A stretch of DNA of 64,000 nucleotides from Silvania confinis (GTDB lineage: Bacteria > Pseudomonadota > Gammaproteobacteria > Enterobacterales > Enterobacteriaceae), in contig NZ_JAMGZJ010000068.1 of the NCBI RefSeq assembly GCF_025564085.1, positions 62,001 through 126,000 on the forward strand. Direction: 5' to 3'. A program made the translations under genes and the position numbers. Within the stretch, counting starts at the first letter, position 1. The number at the start of each line of letters is the position of its first letter. The notes under the pieces were generated by a model. The model searched no databases. It was not told where the DNA came from and saw only the letters and a list, made by a program, of their open reading frames with translations. Shown here piece by piece: positions 1-9,897 of this stretch.

Positions 1-24
1 TGAAAACGGTTTACATCATTTTAA

Positions 25-861
<837 letters not shown>

Positions 862-912
862 ACAAGTTTACCCTTCGTGATGTGGTTATTGCAGTCATAA
901 TTACTTGATTGC

Positions 913-946
913 AAAGGGCAATATTTTATTGCCCTTTTATTTTATT
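913..946 (+). terminator. dapB intrinsic terminator
   Basis: An 11-bp perfect stem (913-923 with 927-937, loop TTT) is followed by a T-rich tail. It lies 50 bases after the dapB stop and separates dapB from the carAB control region. Confidence 0.85.
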
Positions 947-1024
947 CAATTTTGACTTAATTTTTGTTCCAGTCTCGTGTAATAACATCTTTTCCTCTCT
1001 TTTTTTGACTCTCTGTTGCGAATT

Positions 1025-1040
1025 TTGACCAAACGGTCTG
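1025..1040. promoter_or_regulatory. Probable RutR site upstream of carAB
   Basis: TTGACCA-AA-CGGTCTG matches 11 of 14 specified positions of the RutR palindrome TTGACCA-N2-TGGTCAA. RutR is known to bind the far upstream region of the E. coli car promoter and links uracil/thymine availability to carbamoyl phosphate synthesis. The position, about 190 bases before the P1 start, is inferred to be equivalent. Confidence 0.55.
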
Positions 1041-1081
1041 GTTTTTCAGGCTCTGATTGTTTTGTTGATACTAAATCTGAC

Positions 1082-1097
1082 CCGCAAGCGTTTTCTC
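1082..1097. promoter_or_regulatory. Probable PurR box upstream of carAB
   Basis: CCGCAAGCGTTTTCTC resembles the 16-bp PurR operator (consensus ACGCAAACGTTTGCGT), with the central CGCAA-CGTTT core kept apart from one change. Purine repression of the E. coli car P1 promoter through PurR is established. Here it is inferred from the motif and its place upstream of P1. Confidence 0.55.
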
Positions 1098-1183
1098 AGG
1101 TGATTTAGTTGATCTTTTTGCCCGTTAACAAGCTTATCAGCCATCAGTGGCGCAAAAACAACAAACAAAATACGCATTTTCAG

Positions 1184-1212
1184 TTGACTTTACCCTGCCA
1201 AATCCCCAGAAT
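1184..1212 (+). promoter_or_regulatory. carAB promoter P1 (pyrimidine-controlled)
   Basis: TTGACT (1184-1189) and CAGAAT (1207-1212) are separated by 17 bp. The predicted start lies about 68 bases before that of P2, which matches the known spacing of the E. coli tandem car promoters. P1 is the pyrimidine- and purine-responsive one in E. coli (PepA, IHF, PurR, RutR). Confidence 0.65.
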
Positions 1213-1251
1213 GCCGCCGTTTGCCGAAAATCCACATGCAGCAAATTTGCA

Positions 1252-1281
1252 TTGCTTCACACCATGGTTGTGAATTAATAT
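1252..1281 (+). promoter_or_regulatory. carAB promoter P2 (arginine-controlled)
   Basis: TTGCTT (1252-1257) and TAATAT (1276-1281) are separated by 18 bp. The -10 lies inside the first ArgR box, so ArgR binding should block polymerase directly, as in E. coli. Confidence 0.65.
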
Positions 1282-1307
1282 GCAGATAAAGTGAGTGAAT
1301 ATTCTCT
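1269..1307. promoter_or_regulatory. Two ArgR operator boxes over carAB P2
   Basis: Two 18-bp ARG boxes, TGTGAATTAATATGCAGA (1269-1286) and AGTGAGTGAATATTCTCT (1290-1307), are spaced by 3 bp. This is the arrangement expected for one ArgR hexamer. They are nearly identical to the E. coli car operator and end just before the carA ribosome binding site. Confidence 0.8.
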
Positions 1308-1317
1308 GGAGGGTGTT

Positions 1318-2466
1318 TTGATTAAGTCAGCGCTATTGGTTCTGGAAGACGGAACCCAGTTTATCGGTCGGGCCATAGGGGCAACAGGTTCGGCGGTTGG
1401 GGAAGTCGTTTTCAATACTTCAATGACCGGTTATCAAGAAATCCTCACTGATCCTTCCTATTCCCGCCAAATCGTTACTCTTACTTATCCCCATATCGGA
1501 AATGTCGGCACCAACATTGCTGATGAAGAGTCCTCCCAGGTACATGCACAAGGTCTGATTATTCGCGACCTGCCGCTGATTGCCAGCAACTACCGCAATA
1601 CCGAAGACCTCTCTTCCTACCTGAAACGCCATAACATTGTGGCGATTGCCGATATCGATACCCGTAAGTTGACGCGTTTGCTGCGTGAAAAGGGCGCACA
1701 GAACGGCTGCATCATCGCCGGCGACAATCTGGATGTGGCACTGGCACAAGAAAAAGCCAAAGCCTTCCCGGGGCTTAACGGAATGGACCTCGCGAAAGAA
1801 GTCACGACGGCAGAATCCTACAGCTGGACCCAGGGAAGCTGGACGCTGGAAGGCGACCTGCCGGAAGCGAAAAATGAAGGCGACCTGCCATTCCACGTGG
1901 TGGCTTACGATTACGGCGCCAAGCGCAACATCCTGCGCATGCTGGTTGACCGCGGCTGCCGCCTGACGGTCGTCCCGGCGAAGACCCCGGCTGATGAAGT
2001 GCTGAAGATGAACCCGGATGGGATCTTCCTCTCCAACGGCCCTGGCGACCCGGCACCCTGCGACTACGCGATCGCCGCGATTAAAACGTTCCTTGAAACC
2101 GATATTCCGGTGTTTGGTATCTGCCTCGGCCATCAGCTGTTAGCGCTGGCGAGTGGGGCAAAAACCGTGAAGATGAAGTTCGGTCACCACGGTGGTAACC
2201 ACCCGGTGAAAGATATCGATAACGACACGGTGATGATTACCGCGCAGAACCACGGTTTTGCGGTGGATGAGGATTCAATGCCTGCCACCCTGCGCGTGAC
2301 GCACAAATCCTTGTTCGATGGCACCTTACAGGGTATCCATCGCACCGATAAACCGGCGTTCAGCTTCCAGGGACACCCGGAGGCGAGCCCAGGCCCTCAC
2401 GATGCCGCGCCGCTGTTCGATCACTTTATCGAACTTATCGAGCAATACCGTCAGACCGCTAAATAA
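1318..2466 (+). CDS. carA: Carbamoyl phosphate synthase small (glutaminase) subunit
   Basis: Hydrolyses glutamine and channels ammonia to CarB for carbamoyl phosphate, the precursor of arginine and pyrimidines. The class I amidotransferase motif [10 protein letters not shown] places the nucleophile at C269, and FQGHPEAS near residue 350 carries the catalytic His and Glu. I chose the TTG at 1318, giving 382 residues as in E. coli, which also starts carA with TTG. GGAGGG sits 4 bases upstream. An in-frame GTG at 1291 would add nine residues but lies inside the second ArgR box and has no ribosome binding site. An 18-base gap separates it from carB, so the two form one operon. Confidence 0.96.
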   Translation: MIKSALLVLEDGTQFIGRAIGATGSAVGEVVFNTSMTGYQEILTDPSYSRQIVTLTYPHIGNVGTNIADEESSQVHAQGLIIRDLPLIASNYRNTEDLSSYLKRHNIVAIADIDTRKLTRLLREKGAQNGCIIAGDNLDVALAQEKAKAFPGLNGMDLAKEVTTAESYSWTQGSWTLEGDLPEAKNEGDLPFHVVAYDYGAKRNILRMLVDRGCRLTVVPAKTPADEVLKMNPDGIFLSNGPGDPAPCDYAIAAIKTFLETDIPVFGICLGHQLLALASGAKTVKMKFGHHGGNHPVKDIDNDTVMITAQNHGFAVDEDSMPATLRVTHKSLFDGTLQGIHRTDKPAFSFQGHPEASPGPHDAAPLFDHFIELIEQYRQTAK

Positions 2467-2484
2467 TCAGGAGCCGAGAACAAC

Positions 2485-5400
2485 ATGCCAAAACGTACAG
2501 ACATAAAAAGCATCCTGATCCTTGGCGCTGGCCCGATCGTTATCGGCCAGGCCTGTGAATTTGACTACTCCGGAGCACAGGCGTGTAAAGCCCTGCGTGA
2601 AGAGGGTTACCGCGTTATCCTCGTGAACTCCAACCCGGCGACCATCATGACTGACCCGGAAATGGCTGATGCGACCTACATCGAGCCGATTCACTGGGAA
2701 GTGGTACGCAAAATCATCGAAAAAGAGCGTCCGGATGCCGTACTGCCAACGATGGGCGGCCAGACGGCGCTGAATTGCGCGCTGGAGCTGGAGCGTCAGG
2801 GCGTGCTGGCCGAGTTCGGCGTCACCATGATTGGTGCCACCGCCGACGCAATTGATAAAGCCGAAGACCGCCGTCGTTTCGACGTGGCAATGAAGAAAAT
2901 CGGCCTCGATACGGCGCGTTCTGGTATCGCACATACCATGGAAGAAGCGCTGGCGGTTGCCGCTGACGTCGGTTATCCGTGCATTATCCGCCCGAGCTTT
3001 ACCATGGGCGGCACCGGCGGCGGTATCGCTTATAACCGCGAAGAGTTTGAAGAGATTTGCGAGCGCGGTCTGGATCTTTCCCCCACTAAAGAGCTACTGA
3101 TTGATGAGTCGCTGATTGGCTGGAAAGAGTACGAGATGGAAGTGGTGCGTGATAAAAACGACAACTGCATCATCGTCTGCTCAATCGAAAACTTCGACGC
3201 AATGGGTATCCACACCGGTGACTCCATCACCGTGGCGCCTGCGCAGACCCTGACCGACAAAGAGTACCAAATCATGCGTAACGCCTCGATGGCGGTACTG
3301 CGTGAAATCGGCGTCGAAACCGGCGGTTCTAACGTCCAGTTCTCGGTTAACCCGAAAAACGGTCGCCTGATTGTTATCGAGATGAACCCGCGCGTATCCC
3401 GCTCTTCCGCACTGGCATCGAAAGCTACCGGCTTCCCGATTGCGAAAGTGGCGGCCAAGCTGGCGGTGGGTTACACCCTCGACGAGCTGATGAACGACAT
3501 CACCGGCGGGCGTACCCCGGCTTCGTTCGAGCCGTCAATCGACTACGTTGTGACCAAGATCCCGCGTTTTAACTTCGAGAAGTTTGCGGGCGCGAACGAC
3601 CGTCTGACCACCCAGATGAAATCCGTCGGCGAAGTGATGGCGATTGGCCGCACGCAGCAGGAATCCCTGCAGAAAGCGCTGCGCGGCCTGGAAGTGGGTG
3701 CAATGGGCTTTGACCCGAAAGTGAGCCTCGATGACCCGGAAGCGTTGACCAAAATCCGCCGCGAACTGAAGGATGCAGGCGCAGAGCGTATCTGGTATAT
3801 CGCTGACGCATTCCGCGCGGGCCTCTCCGTCGACGGCGTGTTTAACCTGACCAACATCGATCGCTGGTTCCTGGTGCAGATTGAAGAGCTGGTGCGTCTG
3901 GAAGAGCAGGTTGCGGAGATGGGCATCACCGGTCTCGACGCTGATTTCCTGCGTATGCTCAAGCGCAAAGGCTTTGCCGATGCACGTCTGGCGACGCTTG
4001 CTGGCGTACGCGAATCGGAAATCCGTAAGCTGCGCGACCAGTACAACCTGCACCCGGTTTACAAGCGCGTGGATACCTGTGCGGCGGAATTCGCTACCGA
4101 CACCGCCTATATGTACTCCACGTACGAAGACGAGTGCGAAGCGAACCCCTCCACGGATCGCGATAAAATTATGGTCCTCGGCGGCGGTCCAAACCGTATC
4201 GGCCAGGGTATCGAGTTTGACTACTGCTGCGTACACGCCTCTCTGGCGCTGCGCGAAGACGGTTACGAGACCATCATGGTCAACTGTAACCCAGAGACGG
4301 TTTCGACCGACTACGACACTTCTGACCGTTTGTACTTCGAGCCGGTAACCCTGGAAGACGTGCTGGAAATCGTGCGCATCGAGAAGCCGAAAGGCGTTAT
4401 CGTGCAATACGGTGGCCAGACCCCGCTGAAGCTGGCGCGTGCGCTGGAAGCAGCAGGTGTGCCGATTATCGGTACCAGCCCGGATGCGATTGACCGTGCT
4501 GAGGACCGCGAGCGTTTCCAGAAGGCAGTAGACCGCCTGAAGCTGAAACAGCCCGCTAACGCCACCGTCACCGCCATTGAAATGGCCGTTGAGAAGGCAA
4601 AAGAGATTGGCTATCCGCTGGTCGTGCGCCCATCTTACGTGCTGGGCGGCCGTGCGATGGAAATCGTCTATGACGAAGCCGACCTGCGCCGCTACTTCCA
4701 GACCGCCGTCAGCGTCTCCAATGATGCACCGGTGCTGCTGGACCGCTTCCTCGACGATGCGGTTGAAGTGGATGTCGATGCCATCTGCGACGGCGAAATG
4801 GTGCTGATTGGTGGCATCATGGAACACATCGAGCAGGCGGGCGTTCACTCCGGCGACTCTGCATGTTCTCTGCCGGCATACACCCTGAGCAAGGAAATCC
4901 AGGATGTGATGCGCCAGCAGGTGCAGAAGCTGGCCTTCGAGCTGCAGGTTCGTGGTTTGATGAACGTTCAGTTCGCGGTGAAAGATAACGAAGTCTACCT
5001 GATTGAGGTCAACCCGCGTGCGGCGCGTACCGTACCGTTCGTCTCTAAAGCCACCGGTGTCCCGCTTGCAAAAGTGGCGGCACGCGTGATGGCAGGCCAG
5101 ACGCTGGTACAGCAGGGCGTGACCAAAGAAATCATCCCGCCGTATTACTCGGTCAAAGAAGTGGTTCTGCCATTCAACAAGTTCCCGGGTGTTGACCCGC
5201 TGTTAGGGCCAGAAATGCGCTCTACCGGTGAAGTCATGGGTGTGGGCCGCACCTTCGCTGAGGCTTTCGCTAAAGCGCAACTGGGCAGCAGCTCGACCAT
5301 GAAGAAACAGGGCCGCGCGCTGCTGTCTGTCCGTGAAGGCGACAAAGAGCGTGTGGTGGATCTGGCGGCGAAATTGCTCAAACAGGGCTTTGAACTGGAT

Positions 5401-5709
5401 GCCACCCACGGTACCGCGATTGTGCTGGGTGAAGCAGGCATCAACCCGCGCCTGGTGAACAAGGTGCATGAAGGTCGTCCGCACATTCAGGACCGTATCA
5501 AGAATGGCGAATACACCTACATCATCAACACCACCGAAGGGCGTCAGGCGATTGAAGACTCCAAACTGATTCGCCGCAGCGCGCTGCAGTACAAAGTGCA
5601 CTACGACACCACCCTGAACGGCGGTTTCGCTACAGCCATGGCGCTGAATGCGGATGCCACCGAGAAGGTGATTTCAGTGCAGGAAATGCACGCACAGATT
5701 AACAAGTAA
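2485..5709 (+). CDS. carB: Carbamoyl phosphate synthase large subunit
   Basis: Large catalytic subunit with two homologous ATP-grasp halves. The N-terminal half makes carboxyphosphate and carbamate, and the second makes carbamoyl phosphate. Each half opens with a GP-x-x-IGQ motif: GAGPIVIGQ near residue 13 and GGGPNRIGQ near residue 565. The last ~140 residues form the MGS-like allosteric domain that binds UMP and ornithine. The 1074 residues match the family (1073 in E. coli). AGGAG lies upstream of the ATG. It is translationally close to carA and ends in an intrinsic terminator at 5717. Confidence 0.98.
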   Translation: MPKRTDIKSILILGAGPIVIGQACEFDYSGAQACKALREEGYRVILVNSNPATIMTDPEMADATYIEPIHWEVVRKIIEKERPDAVLPTMGGQTALNCALELERQGVLAEFGVTMIGATADAIDKAEDRRRFDVAMKKIGLDTARSGIAHTMEEALAVAADVGYPCIIRPSFTMGGTGGGIAYNREEFEEICERGLDLSPTKELLIDESLIGWKEYEMEVVRDKNDNCIIVCSIENFDAMGIHTGDSITVAPAQTLTDKEYQIMRNASMAVLREIGVETGGSNVQFSVNPKNGRLIVIEMNPRVSRSSALASKATGFPIAKVAAKLAVGYTLDELMNDITGGRTPASFEPSIDYVVTKIPRFNFEKFAGANDRLTTQMKSVGEVMAIGRTQQESLQKALRGLEVGAMGFDPKVSLDDPEALTKIRRELKDAGAERIWYIADAFRAGLSVDGVFNLTNIDRWFLVQIEELVRLEEQVAEMGITGLDADFLRMLKRKGFADARLATLAGVRESEIRKLRDQYNLHPVYKRVDTCAAEFATDTAYMYSTYEDECEANPSTDRDKIMVLGGGPNRIGQGIEFDYCCVHASLALREDGYETIMVNCNPETVSTDYDTSDRLYFEPVTLEDVLEIVRIEKPKGVIVQYGGQTPLKLARALEAAGVPIIGTSPDAIDRAEDRERFQKAVDRLKLKQPANATVTAIEMAVEKAKEIGYPLVVRPSYVLGGRAMEIVYDEADLRRYFQTAVSVSNDAPVLLDRFLDDAVEVDVDAICDGEMVLIGGIMEHIEQAGVHSGDSACSLPAYTLSKEIQDVMRQQVQKLAFELQVRGLMNVQFAVKDNEVYLIEVNPRAARTVPFVSKATGVPLAKVAARVMAGQTLVQQGVTKEIIPPYYSVKEVVLPFNKFPGVDPLLGPEMRSTGEVMGVGRTFAEAFAKAQLGSSSTMKKQGRALLSVREGDKERVVDLAAKLLKQGFELDATHGTAIVLGEAGINPRLVNKVHEGRPHIQDRIKNGEYTYIINTTEGRQAIEDSKLIRRSALQYKVHYDTTLNGGFATAMALNADATEKVISVQEMHAQINK

Positions 5710-5716
5710 CGCTTGT

Positions 5717-5746
5717 AGCCCGGTGGCACTTCGTCATCGGGCTTTT
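5717..5746 (+). terminator. carAB terminator (REP-like hairpin)
   Basis: AGCCCGGTG (5717-5725) pairs with CATCGGGCT (5735-5743) with one G-U pair, followed by TTTT. The sequence resembles enterobacterial REP hairpins of the GCCCGG/CCGGGC type. A similar one lies between djlA and rluA at 20182. Confidence 0.7.
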
Positions 5747-5803
5747 AATCCTCTCTTCAGAACCTTCTGCTTTTTCAACTCCCATCACTCAGTTAGTCTA
5801 AAG

Positions 5804-5819
5804 TTATCAGCGTGATAAT
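5804..5819 (+). promoter_or_regulatory. Candidate -10 and dyad of the lipoprotein gene
   Basis: GATAAT (5814-5819) is a plausible -10, 31 bases before the start codon. It is overlapped by a perfect dyad, TTATCA-GCG-TGATAA (5804-5818), that looks like a repressor half-site pair. No convincing -35 was found, so the promoter assignment is tentative. Confidence 0.35.
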
Positions 5820-5849
5820 TAAATCCAACTGAAAAGCAGGGAGAACACC

Positions 5850-6083
5850 ATGCGAAATAAACTTCTGATGACCTCAATTTTTGCTGCCGCAGCACTGTTT
5901 ACCGTTGCCGGTTGCTCCTCCAACCAGGCGGTGAAAACCACCGATGGCAAAACTATCGTCACCGACGGAAAACCGAAGGTAGATGACGATACGGGAATGA
6001 TGTCTATTGAAAATGCCGAGACCGGTCAGACGGAACAGATTAACCGCGATCAGGTTAAATCGATGGGTGAACTGAAAAACTGA
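5850..6083 (+). CDS. Small YgdI/YgdR-like (DUF903) lipoprotein
   Basis: 77-residue secreted lipoprotein. The signal peptide has a lipobox VAGC with the acylated cysteine at residue 22, followed by SSN. There is no Asp at +2, so outer-membrane sorting by Lol is expected. The mature part, about 55 residues, is typical of the YgdI/YgdR family: a TTDGKTIVTDGKP stretch, a predicted small beta-barrel, then a polar tail. The function of the family is unknown. AGGGAG precedes the ATG. It has its own spacer after the carB terminator and ends at a terminator shared with the convergent autotransporter gene, so it is likely monocistronic. Family assignment is from sequence resemblance. Confidence 0.85.
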   Translation: MRNKLLMTSIFAAAALFTVAGCSSNQAVKTTDGKTIVTDGKPKVDDDTGMMSIENAETGQTEQINRDQVKSMGELKN

Positions 6084-6090
6084 TAAAAAA

Positions 6091-6120
6091 ATGCAGTGGC
6101 CTGTGCCACTGCATGTCTTT
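6091..6120. terminator. Bidirectional terminator, lipoprotein/autotransporter
   Basis: A perfect 10-bp stem, ATGCAGTGGC (6091-6100) with GCCACTGCAT (6105-6114), has a CTGT loop. It is preceded by six A and followed by GTCTTTTT, so it can work on both strands between these convergent genes. Confidence 0.85.
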
Positions 6121-6134
6121 TTACGTTAAGGCAA

Positions 6135-8984
6135 TTACCAGCGATGGTTCAACAGGATATGACCGCCATAGGCATCGTAGCTGTTTTCACCCCATTCGCC
6201 GTTGGCGCGTAACGAGATCATGGTGGTTGGGTTCAGCTTACCGCTGATGCCCAACTCCAGCTGACCCCGGTCATCTGGGGTATCATTCGTGAATTTCTCG
6301 CCATTGAGGGCGATGTCGTTCTGACCTGCGCCTTTTAACCAGTTAACGGCGACATACGGCTGCCATGCCTGCACATCTTTTTGGTTGAAGTAGCTGGTTT
6401 TCACCCCAACGCGACCCAGTACGCTGTCGTTATCGAGGGTGGAGACACGAACACCGTCGACGTCAGTGTGATTTTCCTGGTCAAGATAGCTATAGACTGC
6501 CTGAATCTGCGGCTCGATCTTCCAGGTTCTTTCATTTTCAGAACCCACAATCCACGCGTGACCTGCTTCCAGCGACACGGCGAAACCTTGGCTGTTGTAG
6601 GACTCATTACTGCGATCGTCACTTCTCAGCTTGTTGTGATACCAGCCGAAAGAGGCCCAACTGTCGATATAGCTGCCTTTACGCAGTTGCTCGTCTTCCT
6701 GCCAGGTGGCATACAGGCCCACGTTCACACCATCAACTTTACCCTGAGCGCTACGGTCGTTGTAGCGCGCGGTTGAGTCGGTTTTCGCCTGGCCGGCACC
6801 GAACATCATCCCGCTATGCAGAACTCCGGTATCAAGCTGCTTACTGATGAAGTCGCTGCCGACCTGCATCACATACTCAGTCGTGTCGTAGCTGACTTTG
6901 CCGCCAGCAATATCGTTGTCGTGATAGCGGCCTTTAACGTACATCCAGGTATTCAGGTCGTCGGTGTCACGCAAAGTCAGCTGATCGCGATCGTCGCGCT
7001 TGTGCAGGAACATACCCTGAGCGGCAAGGTAGTTACCCAGATAAGCACCGACTTCAGGGGCCATCACTTCTGGCTCATTGTTACCGCCGTTGTCAGCATT
7101 ATCGTCGGAACCACCGTTATCGGTATTATCGTCTGAACCTCCGTTGTCGGTGTTGTCGCCCTGATCGTCATCGGGAGGAGTAGGCGTTGGCGGTGTTTTG
7201 GATTCCAGATACCAGTTGCCATCACTCTTCTGATTCAGATTGTATTCCCAGGCACCCACGACGGCAGGTTTCGCCAGGCTAAAGGACGCATCAGAATTCC
7301 CGCCCACGTTGATCACTTCGATCCCGTTGACCGTTTGCGCCCCGAGGCCGCCAATATTGCTGAGTTTGACGCCGGATTGACCTGCACTATTGCCGGTGAT
7401 GCTCAGATGATCGGTCGCTGAACTGTCATCGCCCAGGATGCTGTTCATCACGATCTGACTGCCACTCGCACCGGTATAATCGCCGTTAATGGTGAAGTTA
7501 TTACCTACATAGTCATTCAGGCCGCTGATCTGCAGTGTGCCGCTGTTGGTGACATTGCCGTTGATGGTATTGACTGTCTCGGAGCTGGTCGGGTTATTGC
7601 CTGCTACCGCATTCCAGGAGGCCAGTACGCCGCCGCTGAGAATATCGACATTGTTATTCACAGTACCGGCACTGGCGAAGGTAGCACCGTTATCCACCGT
7701 GACGGTTGCGGTATTGCCAGCACTTCCCAGCGTTGCCCCTTCGGCGACCAGCGTGGTGCCGCTTTTCAGCAGCGTATTGCCGGTGTAGCTGTTATTTCCG
7801 GTCAGGGTTAGCAGGTGGGCATCGATTTTTTCCACCTTACCGCTGCCGGACATATCTGAGGCGAAAATGGAATCGGAGCCCTGGTTAAAGAAAAAGGTGC
7901 CGTTATTGGTAACGTTACCGGTCAGCGAGCCGGTATTCGTGCCGTCGCCCAGTTGCAACATCGCGCTGTCAGCAATCAGGGTATTGCCGCTGTCATTTTT
8001 TACAGTGCCTGCCAGTGTCAGCTTGCCCGTGTTGACCAGAATAGAGTCGCCAGAACCGATGACATCGACATTGCCGGTCAGAGACCACTCTGTACCGTCC
8101 ATTGTCAGCGAAGCGAAACCATCCTCATCATTCAGACCCAGGAAATTGCTGTCTTCTGAACCCCTCTCAAGCAGAGTTAAGGTGTTACCTTTTGAATTTC
8201 CGGAGAAAACATCGCCATCAAGTTGAGAATGCTCTTTCAGGGTTAAGGAGTTGTTTTGGGTGCTATTAAAGGTAATTGCGCTTTCTGTACCTTTAATCAG
8301 ACCGGAGTTGATGAGCTGAAGCCTGTTATCATCCGATGCGATCACCCCGTTGAGGGTACCCTGGATTGTCCCGTTGTTTTCGATTTTACTTTTGCCAGAC
8401 TTCAGAAGCTCAACCCCATTCCCGGCCAGGCCGTTGAAGGTACCGTCATTATCAAGCGTGAAGCCAGCGTCGGTAGAAAGGGCGGTTTTACCTGTGATAA
8501 GCCCCGTATTGGTGTTAGCGATATTAAAGCTGGAAGAGTCTTCTTTGATTTTGATCCCATTCTCTGCGCCAGTGATGTTCCCGGCGTTCTTTATCGTCCC
8601 CCCCATATCGATGACGGTAATCCCGTTGCCGCTGGTGGAGTTGATAATGGCATCTTCCTCATTATTTACCTCAAGCGTTTGCCCGCCGGTGGCGATATAA
8701 AGCGCGTCACCCTGACCGGTAATCTCCCCATTATTTGTGACTTTATTGATGGTGCTGCCTGAAAGCGTTACAGAAGGATCGCTGGTGGAAGGGTGGATAC
8801 TCACGCCTTTATTTATGATGTATTCATTATCTGAAGAAAAAACCTGGGTGGTATCCGTCGAACGCGTAATTGTTGTTTCAGCACATACCATTAAGGGTGT
8901 AAATGCCATCAGGGCTGATAATGCGGGAAAAAGGACTTTTAAAGACTTGGTCGTCTTATTTAATTGAAGTTGATTTTTGTTCAT
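6135..8984 (-). CDS. Autotransporter (type Va) with pertactin-like passenger
   Basis: Predicted surface protein of 949 residues. An N-terminal signal peptide (basic KTTKSLK, then a hydrophobic run ending VCA) precedes a ~590-residue passenger rich in Asn, Gly, Thr and Ser. The passenger has NNGTI/NAGNI-type beta-helix repeats, a PATR-like GNNSYTG segment and a pertactin-type C-terminal part. A Pro-then-Asp/Asn/Gly linker leads to a ~270-residue beta-barrel ending LLNHRW. No protease triad or RGD motif was noticed, so adhesion or aggregation is only a guess. I chose the ATG at 8984; an in-frame TTG at 8996 is possible. Upstream DNA is very AT-rich. It occupies the slot where E. coli has cai/fix, suggesting acquisition or lineage-specific loss. 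Confidence 0.9.
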   Translation of the reverse strand: MNKNQLQLNKTTKSLKVLFPALSALMAFTPLMVCAETTITRSTDTTQVFSSDNEYIINKGVSIHPSTSDPSVTLSGSTINKVTNNGEITGQGDALYIATGGQTLEVNNEEDAIINSTSGNGITVIDMGGTIKNAGNITGAENGIKIKEDSSSFNIANTNTGLITGKTALSTDAGFTLDNDGTFNGLAGNGVELLKSGKSKIENNGTIQGTLNGVIASDDNRLQLINSGLIKGTESAITFNSTQNNSLTLKEHSQLDGDVFSGNSKGNTLTLLERGSEDSNFLGLNDEDGFASLTMDGTEWSLTGNVDVIGSGDSILVNTGKLTLAGTVKNDSGNTLIADSAMLQLGDGTNTGSLTGNVTNNGTFFFNQGSDSIFASDMSGSGKVEKIDAHLLTLTGNNSYTGNTLLKSGTTLVAEGATLGSAGNTATVTVDNGATFASAGTVNNNVDILSGGVLASWNAVAGNNPTSSETVNTINGNVTNSGTLQISGLNDYVGNNFTINGDYTGASGSQIVMNSILGDDSSATDHLSITGNSAGQSGVKLSNIGGLGAQTVNGIEVINVGGNSDASFSLAKPAVVGAWEYNLNQKSDGNWYLESKTPPTPTPPDDDQGDNTDNGGSDDNTDNGGSDDNADNGGNNEPEVMAPEVGAYLGNYLAAQGMFLHKRDDRDQLTLRDTDDLNTWMYVKGRYHDNDIAGGKVSYDTTEYVMQVGSDFISKQLDTGVLHSGMMFGAGQAKTDSTARYNDRSAQGKVDGVNVGLYATWQEDEQLRKGSYIDSWASFGWYHNKLRSDDRSNESYNSQGFAVSLEAGHAWIVGSENERTWKIEPQIQAVYSYLDQENHTDVDGVRVSTLDNDSVLGRVGVKTSYFNQKDVQAWQPYVAVNWLKGAGQNDIALNGEKFTNDTPDDRGQLELGISGKLNPTTMISLRANGEWGENSYDAYGGHILLNHRW
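7077..7157 (-). repeat. Three 27-bp repeats encoding an acidic autotransporter linker
   Basis: Three tandem units read on the minus strand encode DNTDNGGSD, DNTDNGGSD and DNADNGGNN. They lie between a Pro-rich TPPTPTPP segment and the barrel domain. Units 1 and 2 encode identical peptides but differ at several synonymous positions, so the repeat is old and kept at protein level. Confidence 0.85.
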
Positions 8985-9366
8985 TGCCACATCCAATTGT
9001 GATGAAAATGAATGCGTATCATAATAAGAAGGTAATTATTTGTAAATAACTGTTTTTAAAGGATAAATTATTAACTTAAAATTGAAATTATTGAATCTAA
9101 AAACCCCGATGTATACCAATTCATTTTAAAGTCTGTATTAATTTTAAATTAATAATTGCGATATTTTTATTTTTAAAAGGCAATCGATCGATATCTTAAA
9201 TATTATAATTTTTTATTATTGATTGAGCAGCAAAGATAATCTTCACTCTTGACCGGTTTGCCAATCGTTGCGGTTAAGCGCCGCGAGGGCGTAAGCCCCT
9301 TCAAACGCCACCCTTTCATGACTACACTGACAGCTACAACAAGAAAGACGTTAAACCAGGTTAATC
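8985..9366. other. AT-rich spacer between autotransporter and kefF
   Basis: Divergent intergenic region of 382 bases. Roughly 9000-9240 is strongly AT-rich, with long A/T runs and no ORF, a composition typical of H-NS-bound DNA upstream of surface-protein genes. The autotransporter promoter must lie here but no clear hexamers could be fixed. From about 9250 the composition returns to the chromosomal norm ahead of kefF. Confidence 0.6.
9300..9328 (+). promoter_or_regulatory. Candidate kefFC promoter
   Basis: TTCAAA (9300-9305) and TACACT (9323-9328) are spaced by 17 bp, each matching consensus at four of six positions, 39 bases before the kefF start. This is a weak assignment based on hexamers and position only. 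Confidence 0.35.
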
Positions 9367-9897
9367 ATGATACTCATCATTTACGCCCATCCTTATCCGC
9401 ACCACTCCCATGCGAATAAGCGGATGCTTGAACAGGCAAGGTCAGTTGAAGGGGTGGAAATCCGCTCTCTCTATCAGCTGTATCCTGATTTCAATATTGA
9501 TGTCGTAGCCGAACAGGCCGCCCTTGCCAGGGCCGATCTCATCGTCTGGCAGCATCCTATGCAGTGGTACAGTGCGCCCCCTTTGCTCAAGCTCTGGATC
9601 GACAAAGTTTTCTCCCACGGCTGGGCCTACGGACATAACGCGAAAGCCCTGCAGGGCAAAAGCCTGCTGTGGGCTGTGACTACCGGGGGCGGCGAGCAAC
9701 ACTTTAACATCGGCTCCCATCCCGGCTTTGAGGTATTGGCACAGCCGCTGGAGGCCACCGCCCTGTACTGCGGGCTGAACTGGCTTGCGCCATTCGCGAT
9801 GCACTGCACGTTTGTCTGCGACGACGAGACCCTGCAGACGCAGGCGCGACATTATAAGCAACGTTTACTCGACTGGCAGGAGGCGCATCATGGATAG
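9367..9897 (+). CDS. kefF: KefC ancillary protein / quinone oxidoreductase KefF
   Basis: Flavodoxin-fold cytoplasmic protein (176 residues, as in E. coli) that binds FMN and KefC and is needed for full K+ efflux. It also reduces quinones in vitro. The N-terminal [10 protein letters not shown] loop, the QHPMQWYS segment and the TTGGGE turn are the flavin-site motifs of the NAD(P)H-quinone reductase family. The last 8 bases overlap the kefC start, so the two are translationally coupled. Confidence 0.97.
   Translation: MILIIYAHPYPHHSHANKRMLEQARSVEGVEIRSLYQLYPDFNIDVVAEQAALARADLIVWQHPMQWYSAPPLLKLWIDKVFSHGWAYGHNAKALQGKSLLWAVTTGGGEQHFNIGSHPGFEVLAQPLEATALYCGLNWLAPFAMHCTFVCDDETLQTQARHYKQRLLDWQEAHHG

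Noticed and set aside
1291-1317. Nine-residue N-terminal extension of CarA from a GTG
   Set aside because: It lies in the ArgR box and lacks a ribosome binding site. The TTG at 1318 gives the exact E. coli length with GGAGGG upstream.
2467-2934. 155-codon minus-strand ORF opposite carB, and many similar long antisense frames
   Set aside because: They mirror codon bias of the GC-rich sense genes and have no family resemblance or start signals.
8985-8996. TTG start of the autotransporter four codons upstream
   Set aside because: The ATG at 8984 gives a normal signal peptide. The TTG offers no better ribosome binding site, though it cannot be fully excluded.
6084-9366. Mobile element or integration site around the autotransporter
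   Set aside because: No transposase, integrase, tRNA, or flanking direct repeats were found at either edge.
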